A stretch of 64,000 nt of DNA. Source: Verrucomicrobiota bacterium. Lineage in GTDB: Bacteria > Verrucomicrobiota > Verrucomicrobiia > Chthoniobacterales > Terrimicrobiaceae. Under the pieces are notes generated by a model, which worked only from the letters and a program-made list of their open reading frames with translations, was not told the origin of the DNA and made no database searches. This document shows, in pieces, positions 49,827 through 58,100 of this stretch. The position numbers and the translations under genes were made by a program. Location: the NCBI GenBank assembly GCA_026398275.1, contig JAPLTF010000018.1, positions 95,378-159,377 of the forward strand, given 5' to 3'. Within the stretch, counting starts at the first letter, position 1. Each line of letters opens with the position of its first letter.

Positions 49827-50624
49827 ATGAAATATGCGTTTTTTGGTGCGGGGAAAATGGCGTTCGCGATCATCCAGGGGATGCTGCGCGCCAAGGTCTG
49901 TGCGGCCTCGGACATCATCGCCTCGTGCCCGGAGCCGGAGTTGCTGGAAAACCTCCGGGACGCCACATCGGTCAACGTCGTCACCTCGAATGCCGAGGCG
50001 GCATCATCCGCTTCCGTGGTGGTCCTGTGCGTGAAGCCGAACGATGTCGGAACGGCGCTGGGTGAGGCGGGGAGCGGGCTGGAGGGGAAGCTGCTCATCT
50101 CCATCGTGGCCGGGCAGAAAATCGGGTCCTTGAAGTCTCTGGCCCCCGGTGCCCGCGTGATCCGCGCGATGCCCAACACCGCCGCCATGGTCGGCCGGGC
50201 GGCCACCGCCTATTCCTGCGACGACACGGTCACCTCCGACGACGAGGCGGTCGCCGAGAGCGTCTTCTCCAGCATCGGAGAGGTCTATGCGGTCGAGGAG
50301 AAGCAGCTCAATGCCGTGACCGGCCTCAGCGGCAGCGGTCCCGCTTATGTCTACCTGATGATCGAGGCGCTGTCGGACGGGGGCGTCGCCTGCGGGCTCC
50401 CGCGCAAGCTGGCGCTGGATCTTGCCGTGCAGACGGTGATCGGGGCCGCCGAGATGATCTGCGCGACTTCCGAGCACCCCGCCGTGCTCAGAGAAATGGT
50501 CACCAGCCCCGCCGGCACCACGATGGCCGGTCTGCGCGAGCTTGAAGCCTGCGGGGTCCGCAGCGCATTCACGGAAGCCGTCTGCGCCGCGTCCAACCGC
50601 GCGGGGGAACTTTCCGGGGAATGA
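49827..50624 (+). CDS. proC: Pyrroline-5-carboxylate reductase
   Basis: The 265-residue protein has an N-terminal Rossmann motif AFFGAGKMAFAIIQGML, VVVLCVKPNDVGTAL, RAMPNTAAMVGRAATAY, and the C-terminal signature VTGLSGSGPAYVYLMIEALSDGGVACGLPR. It makes proline from pyrroline-5-carboxylate using NADPH. The ATG at 49827 gives the standard start; an earlier in-frame ATG at 49746 adds 27 residues with no similarity. It is divergent from sixA. Confidence 0.95.
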   Translation: MKYAFFGAGKMAFAIIQGMLRAKVCAASDIIASCPEPELLENLRDATSVNVVTSNAEAASSASVVVLCVKPNDVGTALGEAGSGLEGKLLISIVAGQKIGSLKSLAPGARVIRAMPNTAAMVGRAATAYSCDDTVTSDDEAVAESVFSSIGEVYAVEEKQLNAVTGLSGSGPAYVYLMIEALSDGGVACGLPRKLALDLAVQTVIGAAEMICATSEHPAVLREMVTSPAGTTMAGLRELEACGVRSAFTEAVCAASNRAGELSGE

Positions 50625-50649
50625 ATTTCCGCTTTCCCGAAAGCGTGGG

Positions 50650-50732
50650 GCAGCCGTCCCGGCTGCCTGGAGGGGCCGGCTCTGTCCGGTCCGACTTTAT
50701 CCACGGACGACACGGCGGTCGTCCCTCCATGG
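50650..50732. repeat. Intergenic palindromic repeat overlapping the start of the TPR gene
   Basis: GGCAGCC-GTCCC-GGCTGCC (50650-50668) and GGACGA/TCGTCC (50705-50710 and 50719-50724) are inverted repeats of the type that recurs between genes in this window. The right end (CCTCCATGGGTTGTA) contains the likely ATG of the next gene at 50729. Confidence 0.6.
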
Positions 50733-51418
50733 GTTGTATTGCCAGATACTCTTGCTCGACCCTGGCCGCCGCCGCGTTAGCGATCCCCTTGCTGGGCTTT
50801 GCGCAATCGCCCGCGCCGGCACCCGGGCCCAAGGCCGGGTTTGTGCCGTCTGTTGCCAAGGAGGCGGCGGCCGAGGGGAACAGCGCATTCCTCCGCAAGG
50901 ACTACGACGGCGCGCGAAAGGCCTACCAGCGGGTGCTGGAGATCGTGCCGGACAATGTTCTCGGGCTCGTCAATCTCGGGGTGGTGGAATTTTCCTCCGG
51001 CAACACGGACAAGGCCGAGGAGCTGCTCAAAAAGGCGGTGTCCATCCGCCTGGAAAACCCCGCCGCCTGGCTCACGCTCGGCATCATCTCCATGGACCGC
51101 GAGCAGTTTGATGCCGCGCTCGCCGCGCTTTCTCAGGCTGTCCTGCAGGATCCGCGGAATCCGCGGGCCCGGAATTATCTTGGCGTGGTGATCGGGCGGA
51201 AGGGCTGGATCGACGGCGCGCAATCCGAGCTCCGGCGTGCCGTGGAGCTTGATCCTTCCTACTCCGACGCCCACTACAACCTGGCGGTTTTCTACCTGGA
51301 GGAGAAGCCGCCGGCCATCGAGCTGGCGCGCCGCCACTACTACCGGGCCGTCGAGCTGGGGGCAGAAAAAGACCCCGCCATCGAAAAAGTGCTTAAATCC
51401 GGCACGCCAAAGCAGTAG
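50729..51418 (+). CDS. Secreted tetratricopeptide repeat protein
   Basis: After a likely signal peptide (CSTLAAAALAIPLLGFAQS) the 229-residue protein has four or more TPR units: AKEAAAEGNSAFLRKDYDGARKAYQRVLEIVP, LGVVEFSSGNTDKAEELLKKAVSI, WLTLGIISMDREQFDAALAALSQAV, YLGVVIGRKGWIDGAQSELRRAVELDP and HYNLAVFYLEE. It would serve as a periplasmic scaffold. The only ATG that gives a signal peptide is at 50729, inside the end of an intergenic repeat. The D,D-carboxypeptidase follows 13 nt later, so the two may act together on the cell wall. Confidence 0.83.
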   Translation: MGCIARYSCSTLAAAALAIPLLGFAQSPAPAPGPKAGFVPSVAKEAAAEGNSAFLRKDYDGARKAYQRVLEIVPDNVLGLVNLGVVEFSSGNTDKAEELLKKAVSIRLENPAAWLTLGIISMDREQFDAALAALSQAVLQDPRNPRARNYLGVVIGRKGWIDGAQSELRRAVELDPSYSDAHYNLAVFYLEEKPPAIELARRHYYRAVELGAEKDPAIEKVLKSGTPKQ

Positions 51419-51431
51419 TGTCCCGCCCGTC

Positions 51432-52265
51432 ATGAAAAAGAATCTCTTGCTCGCTCTGCTCGTCCTTGCCTCCGGAACGCTGATGGCTGCCGAGCCGCCG
51501 CTGATCACCGCGCATTCCGCGATCCTGTTCGATGCCAACAGCGGCCGCGTGATCCTGAAGAAGAACGAGGAGGAGAAGCGTCCGGTCGCCAGCACCCAGA
51601 AGCTTCTCACCGCCTACATCATCGCCAACGCGGGAGACCTCTCGCAGATGGTGACGATCAAGGAGGTGGACACGAATTGCGAGCCCACCAAGCTCGATGT
51701 CCGGCCCGGCCAGCAATACAGCCGGTCGCAGCTCCTTCACGGCCTGCTGGTTCACAGTGGCAACGATGCGGCCCGCGCCCTGGCCCGCGACAATGCCGGC
51801 AGCGTCTCTGACTTCGCGGACCGCATGAACTCCACGATGCGCGCGCTCGGCGGATATTCGTCGAATTTCATGAATCCGAACGGGCTGCCTGCCGACGGCC
51901 AGTATTCGAGCGCACGGGACATGGCGCGCGTGGCGAGGGCTGCCTACCGCGACCCTGTCCTGCGCGAGATCATGAAGCTTCGCAGCTACACGTTTCGCTA
52001 CAACTCGGGGAAGACGACGACGTGGAAAAATACGAACCGCGTGCTGCGCTACTATTCTTTCTGCAACGGCATGAAGACCGGGTATACCGAAAAGGCCGGG
52101 CACTGCCTGATCTCCAGCGGCTCCTACAACGGGAAGGATGTCATCGCGATCGTTCTGGGGGACAGCAAATCCAGAATTTGGAACGAGTCGGCGAACCTCC
52201 TGGCCTACGGGCTGGGCATCTCCCCGGGATCCATGGAAAAGTTCCGGATTCCAGGAGCCGAGTGA
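51432..52265 (+). CDS. D-alanyl-D-alanine carboxypeptidase (penicillin-binding protein 5/6 family)
   Basis: A signal peptide (LLLALLVLASGTLMAA) is followed by the peptidase S11 domain. The SxxK motif is S54-T-Q-K57 (RPVASTQKLL), SxN is in LLVHSGNDAARAL, and KTG is in GMKTGYTEKAGHCL. At 277 residues it has only the catalytic domain and lacks the C-terminal beta domain and membrane anchor of PBP5, so it may be soluble in the periplasm. It trims the terminal D-Ala of peptidoglycan stem peptides. Confidence 0.93.
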   Translation: MKKNLLLALLVLASGTLMAAEPPLITAHSAILFDANSGRVILKKNEEEKRPVASTQKLLTAYIIANAGDLSQMVTIKEVDTNCEPTKLDVRPGQQYSRSQLLHGLLVHSGNDAARALARDNAGSVSDFADRMNSTMRALGGYSSNFMNPNGLPADGQYSSARDMARVARAAYRDPVLREIMKLRSYTFRYNSGKTTTWKNTNRVLRYYSFCNGMKTGYTEKAGHCLISSGSYNGKDVIAIVLGDSKSRIWNESANLLAYGLGISPGSMEKFRIPGAE

Positions 52266-52268
52266 TCC

Positions 52269-54278
52269 GTGGCCAGGGCCTACACACTCGACGTCCCGGC
52301 CGGAGCCGGGGTCCCGATCGATTTTGCCGCGGAGCTCAACGAGCAGCAGCTCGCGGCGGTGACATCTCCGCCCGGCCCCGCGCTGGTCATCGCCGGTGCC
52401 GGGAGCGGAAAAACCCGCGCGCTCACCTACCGGGTGGCCTGGTTGCTGGCACAGGGCGTGTCGGCGCGCTCGATCCTGCTCCTGACCTTCACGAACAAGG
52501 CCGCGAAGCAAATGCTCGAGCGCGTGCGCTCGCTCGTGCCCGGTGCGGACGGCGTCTGGGGAGGGACGTTCCATTCGATCGGGAACCGCATCCTCCGCCG
52601 CCATGCGGAGCGCATCGGATTCCGCCAGGGGTTCACGATCCTGGACCGCGAAGATCAGGAGGACCTGCTGGCCAGCGTGCTGGCCCGCGAGGGTCTGGTG
52701 ACCAAGGACCGGGCCTTTCCCAAGGCCGGGGTGCTCGCCGACATCCACAGCTATTCCATCAACACCGGATTTCCGGTCCGCCAGGTGCTGGGCGAAAAAT
52801 ACCACTACTTCATCCACCTCGAGATGGAGATCGAAGCGGTGCTCAATTCCTACGAGGGGAAAAAGCGGGAGGCGAACGCGATGGACTTCGACGACCTCCT
52901 CTGCAAGACGCTCGAACTCTTTCTCACGAACGAAGACGTGGCCGCCGAGTATCAAAACCAGTTCCGGCATGTGCTCGTGGACGAATACCAGGACACCAAC
53001 CGGATCCAGGCCGACCTCGTCGCCTGCCTCGCCCGCAAGCACGGCAACATCATGGTCGTGGGCGACGATGCCCAGAGCATCTACTCGTGGCGCGGCGCGA
53101 ACATCGAAAACATCCTCGATTTCCCGAAGCGCTACCCCGGCGCGCAAGTCTTCAAAATCGAGACCAACTACCGCAGCGTGCCCGAGGTCCTGAACCTCGC
53201 GAATGCCGCGATTCAAGGAAACGAGCGGCAGATCCAGAAAACCCTCGGGGCCGCCCGGAAGCCGCACCCGGTGCGCCCGGCCCTCGTCTGCCTCGAGACA
53301 AACATCCAGCAGGCGGCGTTCGTCGGCCAGCGCGTGGCCGAGCTCCACAGCGAGGGGGTCGGATTGCACGAGATCGCCGTCCTCTACCGCGCCCACTACC
53401 ACTCGATGGACCTGCAGATGGAACTCACGAAACGCGGGATTCCGTTCGTGCTCACCAGCGGGCTCCGGTTTTTTGAGCAGGCCCACATCAAGGACGTCGC
53501 CGCGTTTATGAAGTTTTCCGTGAACCCCCGCGACGAGGTCGCCTTCAAGCGCATGGCCAAGCTCCTCCCCGGCATCGGCGACAAAACGGCCGAGACCCTC
53601 TGGACCCGGACGAATGCCGCACTCTGCGGCAAACCGGATTTTGCATGCCTGTTGCCTTTCAAGGTTCCCGCCAAAGCCGACAAGGCATGGACCCAGCTTG
53701 TTCACACCCTCGCCGACCTCGTCCCCGCCACCGGCCCGCTGCCCCCGGCCGCCATGATGGAAGCCGTCCAGTTCGCGATCTATGACGATTACATGCAGGC
53801 GAAATACGAGAACTACGAGGCGCGCAAGGAGGACCTCACCACGCTCGCCGGGTTCGCCGGGCAGTTCGAATCCACCGAGGAATTCCTCTCCCAGCTCGCC
53901 CTGCTCGGCAGCGTCGAAACCGCCGACGCCTTCGCCGGGGAGGGGGACGGCGGAAAGCTCACCCTCTCCACCCTGCACCAGGCGAAAGGGCTCGAATGGA
54001 AGGTCGTCTTCCTGATCTGGCTCGCCGACGGCATGTTCCCCACCGCCCGCAGCCTGGAATCCCCCGAATCCATCGAGGAGGAGCGCCGGCTTTTCTACGT
54101 CGGCGTCACCCGCTGCGAGGACGAGCTCTACCTCACGTATCCGGAGATCCGCCTCAACGCCGGCTACGGCGACAACTTCCAGCGCCCCTCCCGCTTCCTC
54201 TCCGAACTCCCCGAATCCCTCATGGAAATATGGGACGTCGGCCTTGCATCCGGGCCGGCCGACGACACCCCGTTCTGA
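52269..54278 (+). CDS. ATP-dependent DNA helicase, UvrD/PcrA/Rep family
   Basis: The 669-residue superfamily 1A helicase has the Q motif LNEQQLAAV, Walker A G43-AGSGKT (K48), Walker B VDEYQDTN (D238, E239), motif III VVGDDAQSIYSWRGA, motif IV TNYRSVPEVLNLA, and motifs V-VI LSTLHQAKGLEWKVVFLIW and RRLFYVGVTRCEDELYLT. It unwinds DNA 3' to 5' in repair or replication restart. The start is a GTG 4 nt after the carboxypeptidase stop, which has weak precedent but is the first in-frame start codon. It marks the last housekeeping gene before the CRISPR locus. Confidence 0.93.
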   Translation: MARAYTLDVPAGAGVPIDFAAELNEQQLAAVTSPPGPALVIAGAGSGKTRALTYRVAWLLAQGVSARSILLLTFTNKAAKQMLERVRSLVPGADGVWGGTFHSIGNRILRRHAERIGFRQGFTILDREDQEDLLASVLAREGLVTKDRAFPKAGVLADIHSYSINTGFPVRQVLGEKYHYFIHLEMEIEAVLNSYEGKKREANAMDFDDLLCKTLELFLTNEDVAAEYQNQFRHVLVDEYQDTNRIQADLVACLARKHGNIMVVGDDAQSIYSWRGANIENILDFPKRYPGAQVFKIETNYRSVPEVLNLANAAIQGNERQIQKTLGAARKPHPVRPALVCLETNIQQAAFVGQRVAELHSEGVGLHEIAVLYRAHYHSMDLQMELTKRGIPFVLTSGLRFFEQAHIKDVAAFMKFSVNPRDEVAFKRMAKLLPGIGDKTAETLWTRTNAALCGKPDFACLLPFKVPAKADKAWTQLVHTLADLVPATGPLPPAAMMEAVQFAIYDDYMQAKYENYEARKEDLTTLAGFAGQFESTEEFLSQLALLGSVETADAFAGEGDGGKLTLSTLHQAKGLEWKVVFLIWLADGMFPTARSLESPESIEEERRLFYVGVTRCEDELYLTYPEIRLNAGYGDNFQRPSRFLSELPESLMEIWDVGLASGPADDTPF

Positions 54279-54547
54279 GCCCCGTGGCATCCGCGACCCC
54301 TGCTGGCAAGGCCCGCATTGTCCCGAAAACGGCGGAAGAGGCCCGCGAATCACGCGGATCCCCGCGAATGAAAAGGGCTTCCAGCAAAGAACGATGGGCT
54401 ACTGTATTCCCTGTCACCTTACCCTATCTTCCTCATCTTATTCGCGTTGATTCGCTTTATTCGCGGGCAAAACCCGAATCCAAAATAAATCATCTTTCCT
54501 TGGGGTAGGACAGCCGTTGACCTGGTGGCCGCTTTACCGTCCGCGCC
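54279..54547. other. Boundary region between helicase and CRISPR locus with short repeated words
   Basis: No gene. It contains CGCGAATCACGCGG and CGCGAATGAA near 54345-54370, and ATTCGCGTTGATTCGCTTTATTCGCGGG at about 54441-54468, a scattered ATTCGCG/CGCGAAT motif often seen between genes in Verrucomicrobiota. A promoter for the cas operon is expected just upstream of 54548; a TTGACC at 54517-54522 is the best -35-like match but I see no good -10 partner. Confidence 0.45.
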
Positions 54548-54670
54548 ATGACCACCATCAAAACGACCGCAGGTTTGCCTTCCCCCGCCAAGCGGGACCG
54601 CTATCCTGCCGCGACGGACCGCATGGATTTTTACGCCCACACCGATCTCTCCTCAACCACCGTGATTTGA
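54548..54670 (+). CDS. Small protein of unknown function, first ORF of the cas operon
   Basis: A 40-residue ORF beginning MTTIKTTAGLPSPAKRDRY and containing DFYAHTDLSSTT. It has no known domain. Its stop lies 4 nt before the next small ORF, and together with the following two ORFs it forms a tight series leading into cas12b. The sequence could be a peptide or a chance frame; the even spacing argues for translation. Confidence 0.5.
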   Translation: MTTIKTTAGLPSPAKRDRYPAATDRMDFYAHTDLSSTTVI

Positions 54671-54674
54671 CCCC

Positions 54675-54884
54675 ATGTCCTTCCAAGCGAAACAAACCGA
54701 ACACGCCGGACCCAAGAAAGGCTGCGGCGCTTTCTGGGGACGGAAGGCGGTTGCCAAGCACGAAAGTGACCGACTCAGACGGATACTCGACCGCAAGATC
54801 GCCCAGGACCAAAGCGAACCGCCCGAACCCTTCAACGCTCCTCCGGACCTAGAAAGCCGGGCGTCAAGCGATACCATCCCCTGA
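54675..54884 (+). CDS. Small basic protein of unknown function upstream of cas12b
   Basis: 69 residues, rich in Lys, Arg and Glu: MSFQAKQTEHAGPKKGCG, then AFWGRKAVAKHESDRLRRILDRK, then an acidic Pro-rich tail. The basic helical middle part resembles a nucleic-acid-binding helix. It lies 1 nt upstream of the next ORF. I do not recognise the family. Confidence 0.6.
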   Translation: MSFQAKQTEHAGPKKGCGAFWGRKAVAKHESDRLRRILDRKIAQDQSEPPEPFNAPPDLESRASSDTIP

Positions 54885-54885
54885 A

Positions 54886-55119
54886 ATGAAACTGCGGACC
54901 GATCTCCTGAAGTTCCTCACCGAGGAGGACATTGCCGATGAGGCGGCGGCCAGTGTCCACCGCTTCAACCCCACACCCCTTTTCTCAAAGACCGGAACAG
55001 GCAGCCTCACCCCGGCCACCGAACAGGATAAAGCTGAGGAAATCCGCCGCAGCGAGGCGCTCGTTCAAAAGCTGAAACAACGTCTCCGGGAGTCCCAGCA
55101 ACCCGGCGGAGAACCCTGA
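54886..55119 (+). CDS. Small protein of unknown function directly upstream of cas12b
   Basis: 77 residues, highly charged: MKLRTDLLKFLTEEDIADEA, an FNPTPLFSKTG segment, and a helical end AEEIRRSEALVQKLKQRLRES. No known domain. The gap to cas12b is 31 nt. With the two preceding ORFs it is a candidate accessory component, anti-CRISPR regulator or adaptor of the type V-B system, none of which can be decided from sequence. Confidence 0.62.
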   Translation: MKLRTDLLKFLTEEDIADEAAASVHRFNPTPLFSKTGTGSLTPATEQDKAEEIRRSEALVQKLKQRLRESQQPGGEP

Positions 55120-55150
55120 ACCCGTAAATTCATTCCCAAAGCCAATCGCC

Positions 55151-58100
55151 ATGAACCGCATCTACCAAGGCCGCGTCAATAACGTCCAGATCCTCAAATC
55201 TGGCGTCGCAAAACCGAAGACCCCAGACGACTGGAAAGACCTCTCCGATGATCCGAAGGAAGCCCGCAGGCTCGGCGAGGAACTGCTCTGGAACCATCAC
55301 CAGCTTTTTCAGGATGCGGTGAATTACTACATTGTTGCACTCACCTCGCTTGGTTCATCGCCGGAGAGCAAGTTGACGAAACTTCGCGGTTTGCTTGGGA
55401 ATGTGTGGACGGGGTTCGACAAAAAAGGCCAACGGCGGCAAGGCATGAGGGATTCATTGCAACGCGCCTGGCAGTTGGCTGAACCACCAACATTGGAGGA
55501 CGCCATCAAGAGTTTTCAAGAGCCATTGAAAAAGGATGGAACTTCGTCAAACGTTGCTGAAAAGGCTGGAGAGTTTCTTCTCTACACGCTTGGCGGTGAG
55601 GCGGCCATTCAGCAAGGTGGACGTGATTTTTTCCCACTATTCTGCGATGTGGATTCCACGGCGACCTTCAAGCTGTCTGCAGAGCGCCGTGGGCGCGCTG
55701 AGGATGAGGCACGTCTACGAAAGGTGCTTTATGAGGACCTGGACCAGGGCCAGATAGAGGCGCTTGCAGCTTCGATTTCACTCGGCTCAGTAGTGAATCT
55801 GCAGCCTGGACCTGTGCTGGACTCAGGGGAGTCGCTTATCGCTCGTTTGCGTGATGCTCGTGAGACATTCCCTGAGGTGATTCAAACAGAGACATTTGAG
55901 CAATGGATCACGGAGTTGAGGGACGGGTTTCAGCTTCCAAAGCGTCGGGGCGGAAATATCAACGTGGAGCGGGTCAATGCCTGCACTTTGTTTCTGGCGT
56001 TTCCGAATGCGACGACCAAGCAGATTTTCCAGTCCACCTTCAAGGCTCCGAGCGTTTCGAAAGGCGGGAAGGTGAACAATCGAGACGATTTGGCTGAACT
56101 GATCACCGACGAGAGCTTCATTGTTTGTGGCGATGATCCCATCAAGCTTGCACGAGGAACGCGTGGTTTTGTGTTTCGAGGCTTTAGTGCGTTGTCGGTG
56201 TGGAGGGGGGAGACAGGAAAGCTTGCATGGAAGGAGTTCGATATCGCCGCATTCAAGGAAGCGTTGAAGGTGTATAACCAGTTTCAGCAGAATGTGGAGA
56301 AACGGGAGGCTAAGCTGGCCGCACTCGCTGGCAAGCTCCTCATCATGGACGGTGAGCGTGCGATGGATGCTTATGCCGACGAGCCCGCAGGAGAGCTGAG
56401 CGACCGGCTCCAAAAGCTTTGGCTTGAAACGAAAGGGAAACCGCCTGCACCCAAAAATGAAAGTGGAGAGGAGCAGGCTATGTCCCGATTTGTCGGGGAT
56501 CCGCGAGTTGACCGCCTGCGCAGGATCATTAATGACGATCTCGCCGAAGAGTATCGACTGACCGAGGGGCGTAAGACCGCCTACGGCTTGCGGCGGCGCA
56601 CGATGAAAGGCTGGGGCGAGGTGAAGCGGAAGTGGCAGGCCATCGTGAAGAAAGGAGAAGCCTTCTCTGAGCAGAAGCGGGCGCAACTCAAGGCAACCCT
56701 TGATGAGATGCGTGGTGGGGAGAAGCGGGAGCAGATTGGTTCTCACAAGCTTTTTGAGGCGCTGACCGTGGATGAGGCGGCATGGAGCATCTGGAGGGAG
56801 CCGGATGACAAACTTCAGGAGCAGATCAGCAAGAATGGCTGGGCGACCGATCCGTTGGAAGCATTTCGGGAGTATTGCGAAATTCGTGAGGCGATGGAGG
56901 AAGTGTCCGCCCGACCTTTGAACTTTACGCCTGCTGATGCGCGTTTCTCCCGTCGGCTGTTCAGCTTGAAAGAAGGTGCCGGTAGCTTTGGGAAAGGCAA
57001 AGGCCAATACAAGCACGATGCAAAAACATTGTCGGTAACTGTGCCAATCGCTTTGCGCGGTCCCGACGGCCGATATGAGGCTCAAGCATGCATGATTTCG
57101 TATTCTGCACCGCGGCTCCTGCGTGACCGGATTCGAGCTGAGGATGGAGCCTATATCAAGGATTGGTCTCAGCCAATGCTGCGGGCGATCTTTTGCGGCC
57201 TCGACAAACCAAAGCCGCAAGATCTTGACGAAGCAGATGTCCAGCTTATGCCGGACAGCGACAGTAACGGGTCCAGGCGCATTCTTCTGAACTTCCCGCT
57301 CACCTTGGACGAGGCCAAGGTCAAGAGTCAGATCGGCAAAGCAACGGTATGGGAGAAGCAATTCGTTACTTGGAAGAAGGGGGCACAGCTCCCATTCCTG
57401 CGGTGGCCGGATGAGCTTGACGGGAAGGCACCTCATCGGTGGTGGGAGAAACTTTCCAGATTCCGCGTGCTGGCTGCCGATCTCGGCACACGTCATGCCG
57501 CAAGCATTGCGCTGGTGGATTTCGGACAGGAGGGAGGCAGGGCGTCTCGATTTGTAGGTAGTGCAGGCGGCAAGGACTGGTTTGGTCGATTCCGCTCGGG
57601 TGCCATCCTGCGGCTGCCCGGGGAGGATGCGCAAGTGTTGCGGCCGAAGAGCCCCTTGGACAAAGATGATCTTGGGAAGGCATTCCGCACAGAACTCCAC
57701 GGTGAGAGGGGCCGGCCGGCGGATGATGCCGAGTGTGCCGAGACGTTCGCCATGCTGGCGGCACTCAACCAGACGGAATTGCTGGGTGGGATCGCGGCCG
57801 TGAATGAGCTGAAAGGGCGATTCTCGTTTGCCGAGCAGAATGACAAGCTGCTCGTGGCGATACGTCGGGCCCAAGGTGGCATCGCAGGCTGCATTTCCTG
57901 GCATTGGAAACTTTCACAACCGGATAGTGAGGAGCAAAAGCAAAGTGCATTGGAGCAACTACGCGAACAAGACCGGGTGCCGGAGTGGAGACTGCTGGCG
58001 GATGGCGGCGAGGAGAACCATGTGAAGCTCCGGGATGCATTGCACATCCATATCAGCACGCAACGTCAGCAAGTGCAGGGGCATCTCCTGCAACTCACGG

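Noticed and set aside
55823..57904. Minus-strand open frame of 693 codons inside cas12b
   Set aside because: Antisense shadow of Cas12b; the plus strand has conserved RuvC motifs in this region.
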